A stretch of DNA of 64,000 bases, taken from assembly GCA_900541045.1 (NCBI GenBank), contig UQID01000005.1, positions 1 to 64,000 on the forward strand, written 5' to 3'. Both the position numbers and the translations under genes were made by a program. Below are positions 7,636 to 16,048 of the stretch, one piece after another (within the stretch, counting starts at the first letter, position 1; every line of letters begins with the position of its first letter). The DNA comes from an uncultured Collinsella sp. GTDB taxonomy: Bacteria > Actinomycetota > Coriobacteriia > Coriobacteriales > Coriobacteriaceae. The notes under the pieces are model-generated. The model searched no databases, was not told the DNA's origin, and worked only from the letters and a program-made list of their open reading frames with translations.

Positions 7636-9405
7636 ATGCCTATGACAGACGAGCTGGACCCCCAGACTCAACAGCATATTGATGATTCAGCAAACGTCGC
7701 CGCAGATACTGACGCTGCGAACTGCAATGATACCGACGTCGACGACGCCACTCTGGATAACGGCGCTGCGACGGAAATCCCTGCGGCCGAAGATGCCGGC
7801 GAGCAAAACGACGATTCGGCCGCTCAGGACGACGCTCCCGAAAAGGACGCCGCCCCGCAAGCAGAAGGCCCCATCGAGGTGTCTTCGGAAGAAGAGCTCG
7901 ATGCCGTCATGGACTCTATGATGGATGCCGTCAAAGCGATGAAAAACGCCGTGGCCGACGCCGATGTTGACGCCGAAGAAGAGGAGGCCGCCGAGGCCGC
8001 CTCGACCTTCGTGCCCGGCGAGACCCCCGTTGCCGACCAAGGCAGCACCCTGCCCTCGTTCCTGCAGCTTGAGCACCCTACCATTGGTGCCGATGCAGTT
8101 GACCCGCACGCCGCCGGCTTTTCAGTAGTCGAGGGCGGCACCGGCAGCATCGCCACGTCGCAGGCGCCCGATGTGGGCACGGAAAACGCCGCTCACCCGA
8201 CCGCCCCGCACACCCCCGCAGCCAGCCGCGATCTGGGAAGCGCCGTCTCAAACACCGCCAACGCCGTAGGCACTTTTATCGCCCAGGGCGCCTCGGCCAT
8301 GCGCGAGATGAATGCCGCGAAAAAGGCACTCGCGGACGCCCGCGCTCACCTGGCCGAACTTGAGCAGCGCATCGACGATCAAAGCGAGGAGCTCGAGACA
8401 CGCCAGGATATCGCAGGCCGCTACGACCAAATTGTCGCCGAGCAGCGCCAGACTATCGAAACGGCACAAAAGGCCGCCGCGGCGGCAGAAATCGGCCGCG
8501 ATACCCATGCTGCCAAGGCAACAGAGCTCAAGGCGCAGCTCGAGCAAATAAAAGAAGAGGACGATGCAACCGAGCGGCGTCTCAAACCCGCGCTCGACGC
8601 GGTGGAGGCACGCGAAGCCAGCTCGCGCGAGACCGGTAACCGCCTCGTACGACGTCTCGAGGATTCCAAGCGCATCCGCGATAAGGTGCAGGCCGAGCGC
8701 GACGCCGGCGTTGCCGCAGCACAGCAAACCGTCGACGCCACGCGTGCTCAACTCGAAACACTGCGCCACGAGTATGCCGAGCTGCAGCGCAATCCTTCGG
8801 CAAACCCCGCCAATTACACGGTGCGCACCAGCGAGCTTTCGATGCAGATCTCCGACACGGCCGATGCCCTGCGCAAAGCCGAGGAAGATGTCCCGCACAT
8901 CACCGCCGATCTTGAGCACTCGCTCGCGGCCGCCGAGCACGCCGTCGAGCAGGCGCAAGCCCCCATCGCCGACGCCAAGCGCGCCCATCAGGCCGTGACG
9001 GCCGAGGCCGATACCGCGCGCGACGAGCTACAGACCGCAAAAGCCGCCGCTGCAACGCGCCAGCGCGAACTGCGCGAGAAGATCGCCGCCGAGGACAAGG
9101 CACGTCGAGAGCAAGAGCAGGCCATCGCCGATGCCCAGGCGGACGTCGCGCACGCACAGTCGATCATCGAGCAGGCGACCGAGGTGCACGACCATCCCGA
9201 GATTACCGAATCGCTCGCGGGCTCCTTGGCCCGCGATAAGGCCGAGCACGCCGAAACCGAGCGCGAAGTGGCTCAACTCGAAGCCGCCGAGGACGACGTG
9301 CGCGAGCGCACCCGCGACTCACGCATCAAATTCACCGGCGCCATCGTCTGCATTGTCGCCGTAGTCCTCGTGATCGTCTTGATCTGGCTGTTCGCGAGCA
9401 AGTAA
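7636..9405 (+). CDS. acidic coiled-coil protein with C-terminal membrane anchor
   Basis: A 589-residue protein I do not recognise by family. Residues 1-180 are very acidic and rich in Ala, Asp and Glu, with no Cys. Residues about 230-560 are long heptad-patterned helices rich in Ala, Glu, Arg and Gln, typical of an extended coiled coil. The last 25 residues form one hydrophobic segment (IVCIVAVVLVIVLIW) with a short ASK tail, so it is a tail-anchored membrane protein with the coil in the cytoplasm. GAGGAG precedes the ATG at 7636; the ATG two codons later is also possible. A structural or membrane-organising role is plausible but unproven. Confidence 0.75.
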   Translation: MPMTDELDPQTQQHIDDSANVAADTDAANCNDTDVDDATLDNGAATEIPAAEDAGEQNDDSAAQDDAPEKDAAPQAEGPIEVSSEEELDAVMDSMMDAVKAMKNAVADADVDAEEEEAAEAASTFVPGETPVADQGSTLPSFLQLEHPTIGADAVDPHAAGFSVVEGGTGSIATSQAPDVGTENAAHPTAPHTPAASRDLGSAVSNTANAVGTFIAQGASAMREMNAAKKALADARAHLAELEQRIDDQSEELETRQDIAGRYDQIVAEQRQTIETAQKAAAAAEIGRDTHAAKATELKAQLEQIKEEDDATERRLKPALDAVEAREASSRETGNRLVRRLEDSKRIRDKVQAERDAGVAAAQQTVDATRAQLETLRHEYAELQRNPSANPANYTVRTSELSMQISDTADALRKAEEDVPHITADLEHSLAAAEHAVEQAQAPIADAKRAHQAVTAEADTARDELQTAKAAAATRQRELREKIAAEDKARREQEQAIADAQADVAHAQSIIEQATEVHDHPEITESLAGSLARDKAEHAETEREVAQLEAAEDDVRERTRDSRIKFTGAIVCIVAVVLVIVLIWLFASK

Positions 9406-9433
9406 ACCAGCTGCCAAAAAACACTCAACGCAG

Positions 9434-9496
9434 TTGCGGTGAGATAGTTCCTGTTTAGCCATCAAAAAGGCCAATTCAAGAACTATCTCACCGCAA
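9434..9496. repeat. CCGCAACTTA-family hairpin repeat, second copy
   Basis: A 17-base perfect inverted repeat, TTGCGGTGAGATAGTTC at 9434-9450 and its complement at 9480-9496, sits 30 bp after the coiled-coil gene. It differs from the copy at 3289-3351 inside the stem while keeping full pairing, and both end in CCGCAACTTA. Confidence 0.65.
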
Positions 9497-9518
9497 CTTA
9501 TTAGATTGATGCAAGGTA

Positions 9519-9754
9519 GTCATTGGGGACGTTCTTAAACGACTAGTCGAACAAGAACGTCCCCAATGACTACAGCAACAACCACGGCAACGCCAATGTT
9601 TTGGCGCGGACAGCGAAAACCCGCCAGAGCGAGCAAGGTGACGTGAAAGAGGAGGGCATTGACCTTCTGGTCATGCCCGACGATTGAACGTCAGATTGCC
9701 GCTCTGGCGGGTTTGCAGCGTCGAGCAGTTACGCGGTTCGTAGAACCGCGTAAC
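9519..9754 (-). ncRNA. multi-hairpin repeat element, copy 2 (candidate structured RNA)
   Basis: This occupies most of the gap between the coiled-coil gene and queA. On the minus strand, directly after the queA stop, it has a 12-bp hairpin (9728-9754), the closing stem AAACCCGCCAGAGCG (9617-9631 with 9700-9714), an inner hairpin GGGCAT-T-GACC/GGTC-ATGCCC (9654-9678) and an outer 17-bp hairpin TCATTGGGGACGTTCTT with its complement (9519-9573). The inner stem reads GACC/GGTC where copy 1 has GATC/GATC, a compensatory change. The linker with GCAACGCC, a loop and GGC is shared with copy 1. Confidence 0.55.
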
Positions 9755-10971
9755 TAACAAATGAGCATGGCATCGCCAAAGCTGAAGAAGCGGTAACGCT
9801 CTTCGATAGCGGCGGCGTAGGCATCCATGATCTGGTCGCGGGAGGCAAGCGCGCTCACGAGCATCATGAGCGTGGAACGCGGCACGTGGAAGTTGGTGAT
9901 CAGTGCGTCGACCACGTGATAGGTCGAGCCAGGCATGAGGTAGAGCTGCGTTGTCGCGTTCTCGCGCACCACGATGTCACCGCGGCCGAGCGTGTCGGCG
10001 CCGTCCTCGCGGCCTTCAAAATAGCGTGCCGTCACGGCCGGATCGGACACCGGCGCGTCCGCGTCAAAGGCGCTCTCGAGCGAGCGCACCGCCGTGGTAC
10101 CGACAGCGATCACGCGATGCCCCTCGGCCTTCGCCTTATGCACGGCGTCGACAACCTCCTGCGACACGTGGTAGCGCTCGGTGTGCATGACGTGCTGCGT
10201 GGGGTCGTCCTCCTCCACCAAGCGGAAGGTATCGATGCCCACCTCGAGCTCAACGGCGGCAAACTTCGCGCCCTTGGCCTCGATAGCGGCCATGAGCTCG
10301 GGAGTAAAGTGCAGACCCGCCGTGGGAGCGGCAGCCGAGTGCTCCTCCTTCATGGCGTAGACGGTCTGGTACTTCTCGGGATCGCCCTCGTAATCGGTAA
10401 TGTAGGGCGGCAGCGGCACGTGACCGGCAGCATGGATGGCCTCGTCGAGCGTGCGCTGCTCGCCGGCGGCATTGCAACCGGCCGGCTCAAAGCGCACCAG
10501 ACGGCCACCGCGGCTATCGGTGACAAAGTCGACAACCTCGGCCGTCAGCACCACGGGCGCACCCTCGGGCGCATGGGCGCCACCGGCGCGATACTCAATC
10601 TGAGCACCGGGCTTCAGACGCTTGCCCGGCTTGACCAGGCACTCCCAAACATGGCCCAGCGGGTCAACATCCTCGCGGCGCTTGAGCAGCAGCGTCTCGA
10701 CCACGCCGCCCGAGCCCGTCTTGCGACCGATCAGGCGGGCCGGCATCACGCGCGTCTTGTTGATGACGAGCACATCGCCCGGCTCGATATAGTCGATGAT
10801 GTCACGGAAGATGCGGTGCTCGACGGTACCGCCGTGCTCCAGCGGCGTTCCCGCCTGGGAGCCCTTGCGATCCACCACCAGCAGGCGGCAGGAGTCGCGC
10901 GGCTCGGCAGGAGCCTGGGCAATCAGTTCCTCAGGAAGGTTATAGTCAAAATCATCGGTACGCATAGACAC
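9754..10971 (-). CDS. queA: S-adenosylmethionine:tRNA ribosyltransferase-isomerase
   Basis: A 405-residue QueA, the enzyme that moves and isomerises the ribosyl group of S-adenosylmethionine onto preQ1 in tRNA to give epoxyqueuosine. Typical blocks are FDYNLPEELIAQ at the start, RIFRDI, NKTRVMPARLIGRK, PTAGLHFT, VELEVGIDTFR and a C-terminal TNFHVPRSTLMMLVSA. The start is GTG at 10971, 8 bases after AGGAG; the ATG two codons on is too far from that site. The frame has an insert of roughly 40 residues around 130-180 compared with the shortest family members. It lies 65 bp after queH on the same strand, consistent with an operon. Confidence 0.95.
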   Translation of the reverse strand: MSMRTDDFDYNLPEELIAQAPAEPRDSCRLLVVDRKGSQAGTPLEHGGTVEHRIFRDIIDYIEPGDVLVINKTRVMPARLIGRKTGSGGVVETLLLKRREDVDPLGHVWECLVKPGKRLKPGAQIEYRAGGAHAPEGAPVVLTAEVVDFVTDSRGGRLVRFEPAGCNAAGEQRTLDEAIHAAGHVPLPPYITDYEGDPEKYQTVYAMKEEHSAAAPTAGLHFTPELMAAIEAKGAKFAAVELEVGIDTFRLVEEDDPTQHVMHTERYHVSQEVVDAVHKAKAEGHRVIAVGTTAVRSLESAFDADAPVSDPAVTARYFEGREDGADTLGRGDIVVRENATTQLYLMPGSTYHVVDALITNFHVPRSTLMMLVSALASRDQIMDAYAAAIEERYRFFSFGDAMLIC

Positions 10972-11035
10972 GTCGGATTCTCCTTATATAGCTAAAGTCC
11001 GTTCTACATCCTAGCAGGCTGACGTCCCAAATGAA

Positions 11036-11611
11036 CTACTTTTTGGCAGCTTTGCGCTCATCACAGATGCGGGCGCGGTCCATGGCCGCCTCGACGGCCG
11101 AGAATCGGCAGCCGCAATAATTCTGCCGATACATGCCCAGCTCGCGCGAACGGCGAGTCGCCTCGGGGTAATACGGGCGAAAATCGCGAATGACCGGCGT
11201 AAGCCCGCGGGCGGCAGCCAGACGCTCCAACACATCATTGCAGGTCTCGAACAGCTGATACGGTGAGACGGCGAGCGTCGTGCCCACGAACTCAAACCCG
11301 CGCTCCTGGGCCACGCGGCACGCCTCGGCCAAGCGCAAGGCATAGCACGCGCGACAGCGACGGGGCCGATCGGCACCCAGTGGGGCCACGCCGGCCTCCC
11401 AGCGCTCGCGGTCCTCCCCCGCCTCGATGAGCTCGATGTCGCCATCGGCACACCACCGGCGCAGCTCGTCCAAGCGCCGCTGCCATTCATCGCGAGGCTG
11501 AATATTGGGATTGGTCCAGCAAATCGTGGGCTCAAACCCTTCCTCGCGCAGCAGGCGAACCGGCTCCAGCGAGCACGGCGCACAGCAAGCATGCAGCAGC
11601 AACGGCTTCAT
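11036..11611 (-). CDS. queH: epoxyqueuosine reductase QueH
   Basis: A 191-residue QueH (DUF208). It reduces epoxyqueuosine to queuosine in tRNA, the last step of the pathway, and replaces the cobalamin-dependent QueG. The iron-sulfur/zinc-binding cysteines are visible: LHACCAPCS at the N-terminus, RCRACYALRL in the middle and QNYCGCRFS near the end, together with the family's TTLAVSPYQ motif. The GGGACGGGG stretch lies 6 bases before the ATG at 11611; the ATG two codons upstream touches it. It is ordered DUF3267 gene, queH, queA on one strand with short gaps. Confidence 0.92.
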   Translation of the reverse strand: MKPLLLHACCAPCSLEPVRLLREEGFEPTICWTNPNIQPRDEWQRRLDELRRWCADGDIELIEAGEDRERWEAGVAPLGADRPRRCRACYALRLAEACRVAQERGFEFVGTTLAVSPYQLFETCNDVLERLAAARGLTPVIRDFRPYYPEATRRSRELGMYRQNYCGCRFSAVEAAMDRARICDERKAAKK

Positions 11612-11645
11612 CAACATCCCCGTCCCAGAAAAATCATCCCAAAGA

Positions 11646-12215
11646 CTACCTTGCGAAAAAACGGACACCAAAGGACGTGTCCTCGCAGGCGACAATGCGA
11701 CGGTCGCGCAGGATGGTCCGCACGTAATACCAATCGCCCACACAGCCCGACAAGTGCAGACCAGCCGCCAAGTAGCACAGCAGCGGATAGCCCGAGAACG
11801 CAAACCCCAGGGCAAACGCCACCGTCAAGGCAACCGTCGGCGCTAGGCAAATGACCATGTACCTCACACGCGAATACACCACGCCCTCGGCGCAGGCGTA
11901 AATCATGCAGGTTTCGCGATTCGCCCCGAAGGTCACCCGCACGCCCGCAGGCGCCAGCAGCTTAAAAAACACACCGTGCACCAGCTCGTGCACGGCAAAT
12001 GACGCCGCCGAAACCGCAGCCAAGCCGACTATCCAACCCAAGACAACCGTCCAGCCACCCGCGTCAGCCGCATCCAGATCCGCAGACCCGCCCAGCAGCA
12101 TAAACACCGGCACCAGGCACACGGCAAATGCGCCAAGCACCGCCATCCCCCACACAAAGCAGGCGTGCAGAAAATCCTCGTCCTCAAACGCATGTATGTT
12201 GGAAATCTCATTCAT
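11646..12215 (-). CDS. DUF3267 membrane protein, putative zincin protease
   Basis: A 189-residue membrane protein with about four hydrophobic segments (near residues 20-45, 58-80, 118-140 and 142-160). The second ends in SFAVHELVHGVFFK, an HExxH-like zinc motif at the membrane edge, which is the hallmark of DUF3267 and of site-2-protease-like or sporulation zincins. A second His or Asp ligand cannot be placed with confidence. It lies about 35 bp upstream of queH and may share its transcript, but no functional link is known. Substrate unknown. Confidence 0.75.
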   Translation of the reverse strand: MNEISNIHAFEDEDFLHACFVWGMAVLGAFAVCLVPVFMLLGGSADLDAADAGGWTVVLGWIVGLAAVSAASFAVHELVHGVFFKLLAPAGVRVTFGANRETCMIYACAEGVVYSRVRYMVICLAPTVALTVAFALGFAFSGYPLLCYLAAGLHLSGCVGDWYYVRTILRDRRIVACEDTSFGVRFFAR

Positions 12216-12347
12216 AGCATCTTAGGATAGCGCCCCTGCCACGTACCCGTCCGCATGTGCGATAATGTCGAACGATATGCACGAATTGACCACCGCGTCG
12301 CCAGGCCTTTCGCCCGGCTGCGCTCTCACCATATGCGAAGGAGTCCC

Positions 12348-14498
12348 ATGGCATCCAAATACTCCATGAACGACCGTCCCAGCTGGCCTCGCCGCGCCAT
12401 CGTTACCGCCGGCGAGCCCTACGGCAACAAAGGCCTTCACTTTGGCCACGTTGGCGGTGTCTTTGTCCCGGCCGACTTCTTCGCCCGCTTCCTGCGCGAC
12501 CGTCTGGGCCGCGAGAACGTCATCTTCACCTCGGGCACCGACTGCTACGGCTCGCCCATCATGGAGAGCTACCGCAAGCTCAAGGAGAACGAAGGCTACG
12601 ACAAGTCCATCGGCGAGTATGTCGAGTCCAATCACTCCCGCCAGGCCGCGACCCTCAACAACTACAACATCAGCTGTGATATCTACGGCGGCTCGGGCCT
12701 TGAGCCGGCTGCGCAGATTCACAACGAGGTTACCGCCGAGATTATCAAGCGCCTGCACGAGCAGGGCACCATCTCCAAGCGCTCCACGCTGCAGTTCTAC
12801 GATGCCAAGGCCGGTACGTTCCTCAACGGCCGCCAGGTGATCGGTCGCTGCCCCATCCAGGGCTGCAAGTCCGAGAAGGCCTACGCCGACGAGTGCGACC
12901 TGGGTCACCAGTTTGAGCCCGAGGAGCTCATCGCGCCCAAGAGCCAGCTCACTGGCGAGGTACCCGAGCTGCGCCCGGTCGACAACCTCTACTTCGACCT
13001 GCCGGCCTACCTCGACTTTATGAAGGCCTACACCGCCAAGCTCGCCCAGAACCCGCAGGTTCGCTCCGTGGTCTCCAAGACCATGGAGGAGTGGCTGCTG
13101 CCGGCACAGCTCTATATTCAGAACAAGTTCCGCGAGGCCTTCGACGCCGTCGAGGACCAGCTCCCCGAGCACACCGTGCTGGAGCCCGAGGGCAACAAGA
13201 GTAGCTTTACCGTCACCTTCCCCAGCTGGAAGGAGCGCGACGACGCCCACGCGGTGCTCGCCAACGGCGGCGTGCGCTTCCGCAGCGGCAAGGCGCTCGT
13301 GCCCTTCCGCATCACCGGCAACATCGACTGGGGCGTTCCGGTGCCCGAGGTCGACGGCGTGACCGACGTCACCTGCTGGTGCTGGCCCGAGAGCCTGTGG
13401 GCGCCCATCAGCTACACCCGCACCGTGCTCGCCCGCGACGCCCGCGCCGCCGGCGTAACCGAGGGTGTCGCCGCCCAGGACGCCGCCCTCATGGGCGAGC
13501 CCTCCGCCGATTCCACGCAGGTCCCCGCGCCCACCTATCAGCACAGCTCACTCGACTGGCGCGACTGGTGGTGCTCGGACGACGCGCAGATCTACCAGTT
13601 CATCGGTCAGGACAACATCTACTTCTACTGCATCGCGCAGACCGCCATGTGGGAGGCCCTGGGCTGGGACCTCACGCAGAGCACCGTCAGCGCCTGCTAC
13701 CACCTGCTCTACATGGGCAAAAAGGCCAGCTCGTCCTCGCAGACGCCTCCCCCGCCGGCAGACGACCTGCTCAACCACTACACCTGCGAGCAGATGCGCG
13801 CGCATTGGCTGTCGCTCGGCCTGTCCGAGAAGCCGGTGAGCTTTAGCCCCAAGGCATACGACACGCGCGTGACCGGCAAGGACAAGGACGGCAACGAGGT
13901 GCGTGCCTGCGACGACAAGCGCGTCATCGATCCGGCCCTTAAGGAGAGCGCCCTTTTGACCGGCGTGTTCAACCGCCTGGCCCGCAGCTGCTTCTACGGC
14001 GTCGCCGTCAAGGAGGGCGACGAGAGCCCCTATCGCAACGGTTGTATTCCCGCCGGCGCAGCCTCCGCCCCTGTGGTCGAGGCTGCCGAGCAGGCCGCCC
14101 TTGCCTTTGAGCAGGCCATGTACAAGTTCGAGACGCACCGCGCGCTCGCCGTGTGCGACGACTATCTGCGCGCCGCCAACAAGCGCTGGAGCGATGCCTC
14201 CAAGGCCGCCAACAAGCTCGAGGGCGAGCCGGCCAACGCCGCCATGAAGCAGGCCCTGGTCGACGCCTTTACCGAGCTGCGCGTAGCGACCGTCCTGATG
14301 CACGGCATCGTCCCGGCCGGCTGCGAGCTCATCTGCGAGTACTTCGACGTCGATCCGGTCGCCTTCTTTAGCTGGGACAACATCTTTGCCTCCACTGACG
14401 AGTTTGTGAATAGCCTGGGCGAGAAGCCCGGCGAGCACCGTGTGAAGCCGCTGCCCCCGCGCTTCGACTTCTTTAGCAAGCACGAGAGCCAGTACTAA
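12348..14498 (+). CDS. metG: methionyl-tRNA-synthetase-like class I aminoacyl-tRNA synthetase
   Basis: A 716-residue class I synthetase, closest to MetRS. It has the N-terminal AGEPYGNKGLHFGHVGG (HIGH motif as HFGH), SGTDCYGSPI, a Cys-containing knuckle CPIQGCKSEKAYADEC followed by HQFEPEELIAPKS, and the FIGQDNIYFYCIAQTAMW block that matches MetRS. The KMSKS loop is unusual: at its place stands MGKKASSSSQTPPP, so the second Lys is lost. The knuckle is also altered from the usual four Cys (CPIQGC, then C and H). AAGGAG precedes the ATG at 12348. It may be the housekeeping MetRS or a MetRS-like paralogue; a second metG elsewhere would decide this. Confidence 0.8.
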   Translation: MASKYSMNDRPSWPRRAIVTAGEPYGNKGLHFGHVGGVFVPADFFARFLRDRLGRENVIFTSGTDCYGSPIMESYRKLKENEGYDKSIGEYVESNHSRQAATLNNYNISCDIYGGSGLEPAAQIHNEVTAEIIKRLHEQGTISKRSTLQFYDAKAGTFLNGRQVIGRCPIQGCKSEKAYADECDLGHQFEPEELIAPKSQLTGEVPELRPVDNLYFDLPAYLDFMKAYTAKLAQNPQVRSVVSKTMEEWLLPAQLYIQNKFREAFDAVEDQLPEHTVLEPEGNKSSFTVTFPSWKERDDAHAVLANGGVRFRSGKALVPFRITGNIDWGVPVPEVDGVTDVTCWCWPESLWAPISYTRTVLARDARAAGVTEGVAAQDAALMGEPSADSTQVPAPTYQHSSLDWRDWWCSDDAQIYQFIGQDNIYFYCIAQTAMWEALGWDLTQSTVSACYHLLYMGKKASSSSQTPPPPADDLLNHYTCEQMRAHWLSLGLSEKPVSFSPKAYDTRVTGKDKDGNEVRACDDKRVIDPALKESALLTGVFNRLARSCFYGVAVKEGDESPYRNGCIPAGAASAPVVEAAEQAALAFEQAMYKFETHRALAVCDDYLRAANKRWSDASKAANKLEGEPANAAMKQALVDAFTELRVATVLMHGIVPAGCELICEYFDVDPVAFFSWDNIFASTDEFVNSLGEKPGEHRVKPLPPRFDFFSKHESQY

Positions 14499-14557
14499 CG
14501 CACGCCAGCAGCGGCGTGCCCGGAAAGTAGTCAATTTGGGACGGGAAGGAAAGACGG

Positions 14558-15661
14558 ATGTCCAAGCCGCGTCGTCGTAAGCAGAAAAAGCAGGTTAAGC
14601 CCGAGCTCAAGCTTAGGCAGTTTGCCGCCACCGAGCTTTCCGATCAGCTTGCCGCCCTTCCCTGTGCCATCGACCTGCCGCGCTTTATGGTCGACACGAT
14701 TGCTGGCGCCTATACGCCTGCCGATGCCGAGCTCATGATCGAAGGCTTTGGCGCCGCAGCCGCGCGCCCGGTCACGCTGCGCGCCAACACGCTCAAGGCG
14801 ACCGCCGAGGACATTGCCGCGGCACTCGACGCCGCCGGGATCGCCCACCGCTCCGTCGCGTGGTATCAGGATGCCTTCATCCTGCCCGACGCCCAGGTAT
14901 CCGACCTGTGGGACCTCGACATCTACCGTGACGGCAAGATCTACCTGCAGAGCCTGTCGTCCATGATGCCGCCTTTGGTGCTGGGCGCCCAGGCCGGCGA
15001 GGACATCCTGGACATGTGCGCGGCCCCCGGCGGCAAGACGACGCAGATCGCCGCCCTCACCCAGGGACAGGCGCACCTCACCGCCTGTGAGATGAGCATT
15101 CCCCGCGCCGAAAAGCTCGAGGCAAACTTGGGCCGCCAGGGCGCCAAAAACGTGCCCGTCATGCGCATTGACGCACGCGAGCTCGACGAGTTCTTCCGCT
15201 TTGACCGTATCCTGCTCGACGCCCCCTGCACCGGCACGGGCACCGTCATCAGCGGCAACGAAAAGAGCCTGCGCGGCCTCACCGAACAGTTGCTCGTTAA
15301 GTGCGCCCGCTCGCAGCGCGCGCTTCTGGACCGCGCCATGGGGGCCCTCAAACCGGGCGGCACGCTCGTCTATTCGACCTGTTCGATCTTGCCGCAGGAA
15401 AACGAGGATGCCCTGCAAGAGGCCCTCGACAAGCACATGGACTGCGAGCTCATCCCCCTCGACGGCACGCCAAGCGAAAGCGAAGCGCGTCGCGCCCAGG
15501 GTGCCGGCGAGGATCCGCATATCGAGTGCAACGCCCTTACCGAAGCCATTGCCGAAGGCCACGTCTCGGCCATTGCCAACGGCATGCCCGGCACGCTGAC
15601 CATTCCGCCCAGTCGCGACTTTGAGGGCTTCTATATCGCCCTGGTCCGAAAACGCAGCTAG
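14558..15661 (+). CDS. RsmB/NOP family RNA m5C methyltransferase
   Basis: A 367-residue SAM-dependent RNA cytosine-5 methyltransferase of the NOL1/NOP2/Sun family. The SAM motif MCAAPGGKTTQIA, the LLDAPCTGTG motif and the YSTCSI catalytic-Cys motif are all present, so it should be active. The basic N-terminus (SKPRRRKQKKQ) likely binds RNA. It is shorter than E. coli RsmF and lacks a clear C-terminal PUA domain. AAGGAA lies before the ATG. It begins 59 bp after the synthetase gene and may be cotranscribed. The target is probably 16S rRNA, position not determinable. Confidence 0.88.
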   Translation: MSKPRRRKQKKQVKPELKLRQFAATELSDQLAALPCAIDLPRFMVDTIAGAYTPADAELMIEGFGAAAARPVTLRANTLKATAEDIAAALDAAGIAHRSVAWYQDAFILPDAQVSDLWDLDIYRDGKIYLQSLSSMMPPLVLGAQAGEDILDMCAAPGGKTTQIAALTQGQAHLTACEMSIPRAEKLEANLGRQGAKNVPVMRIDARELDEFFRFDRILLDAPCTGTGTVISGNEKSLRGLTEQLLVKCARSQRALLDRAMGALKPGGTLVYSTCSILPQENEDALQEALDKHMDCELIPLDGTPSESEARRAQGAGEDPHIECNALTEAIAEGHVSAIANGMPGTLTIPPSRDFEGFYIALVRKRS

Positions 15662-15685
15662 CGCACGGATTCAAAACTCAACAAG

Positions 15686-15856
15686 CTATCGCCGTGCGCG
15701 CCTGTCCTGCTGGTCCTCATGCCGCGCAAGCGCTTCACGCTCCTTGCGCTCAGCCTTTTTGCCCTTAATGGCCGTGACCGCAAAGTAGATGACCGCGGCG
15801 GCAACGATTGCGCCCACGCATAGGCCAATCGAGCCCAACATTGCCGAGAATTCCAT
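15686..15856 (-). CDS. small single-span membrane protein (56 aa)
   Basis: A short gene that is easily missed. It reads ATG at 15856, preceded by AGAGG 8 bases away, and ends at TAG 15686-15688. Residues 5-30 are a hydrophobic span (LCVGAIVAAAVIYFAV in its core), followed by a highly charged tail rich in Lys, Glu, Arg and Asp. The expected topology is N-out, tail in the cytoplasm. It is convergent with the methyltransferase gene. No family recognised; the ribosome site, span and charge pattern make it a credible gene. Confidence 0.6.
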   Translation of the reverse strand: MEFSAMLGSIGLCVGAIVAAAVIYFAVTAIKGKKAERKEREALARHEDQQDRRARR

Positions 15857-16048
15857 ACCGCGTCACCTCTCTTTTGTATACGGGACATTCAAGATAGCAC
15901 CTCGATTCCCGCCACCACAGCTCCTTCACGTTCGCCGGCCCTTCAGTCTAACGGATGGCGCAGCGGGGAAAAATCAACTCGTCAAACGATTTAGCACTCG
16001 CAACGCCGGTCGTACACTGCCGACCGCACAGCATAGAAACGGACCGCC

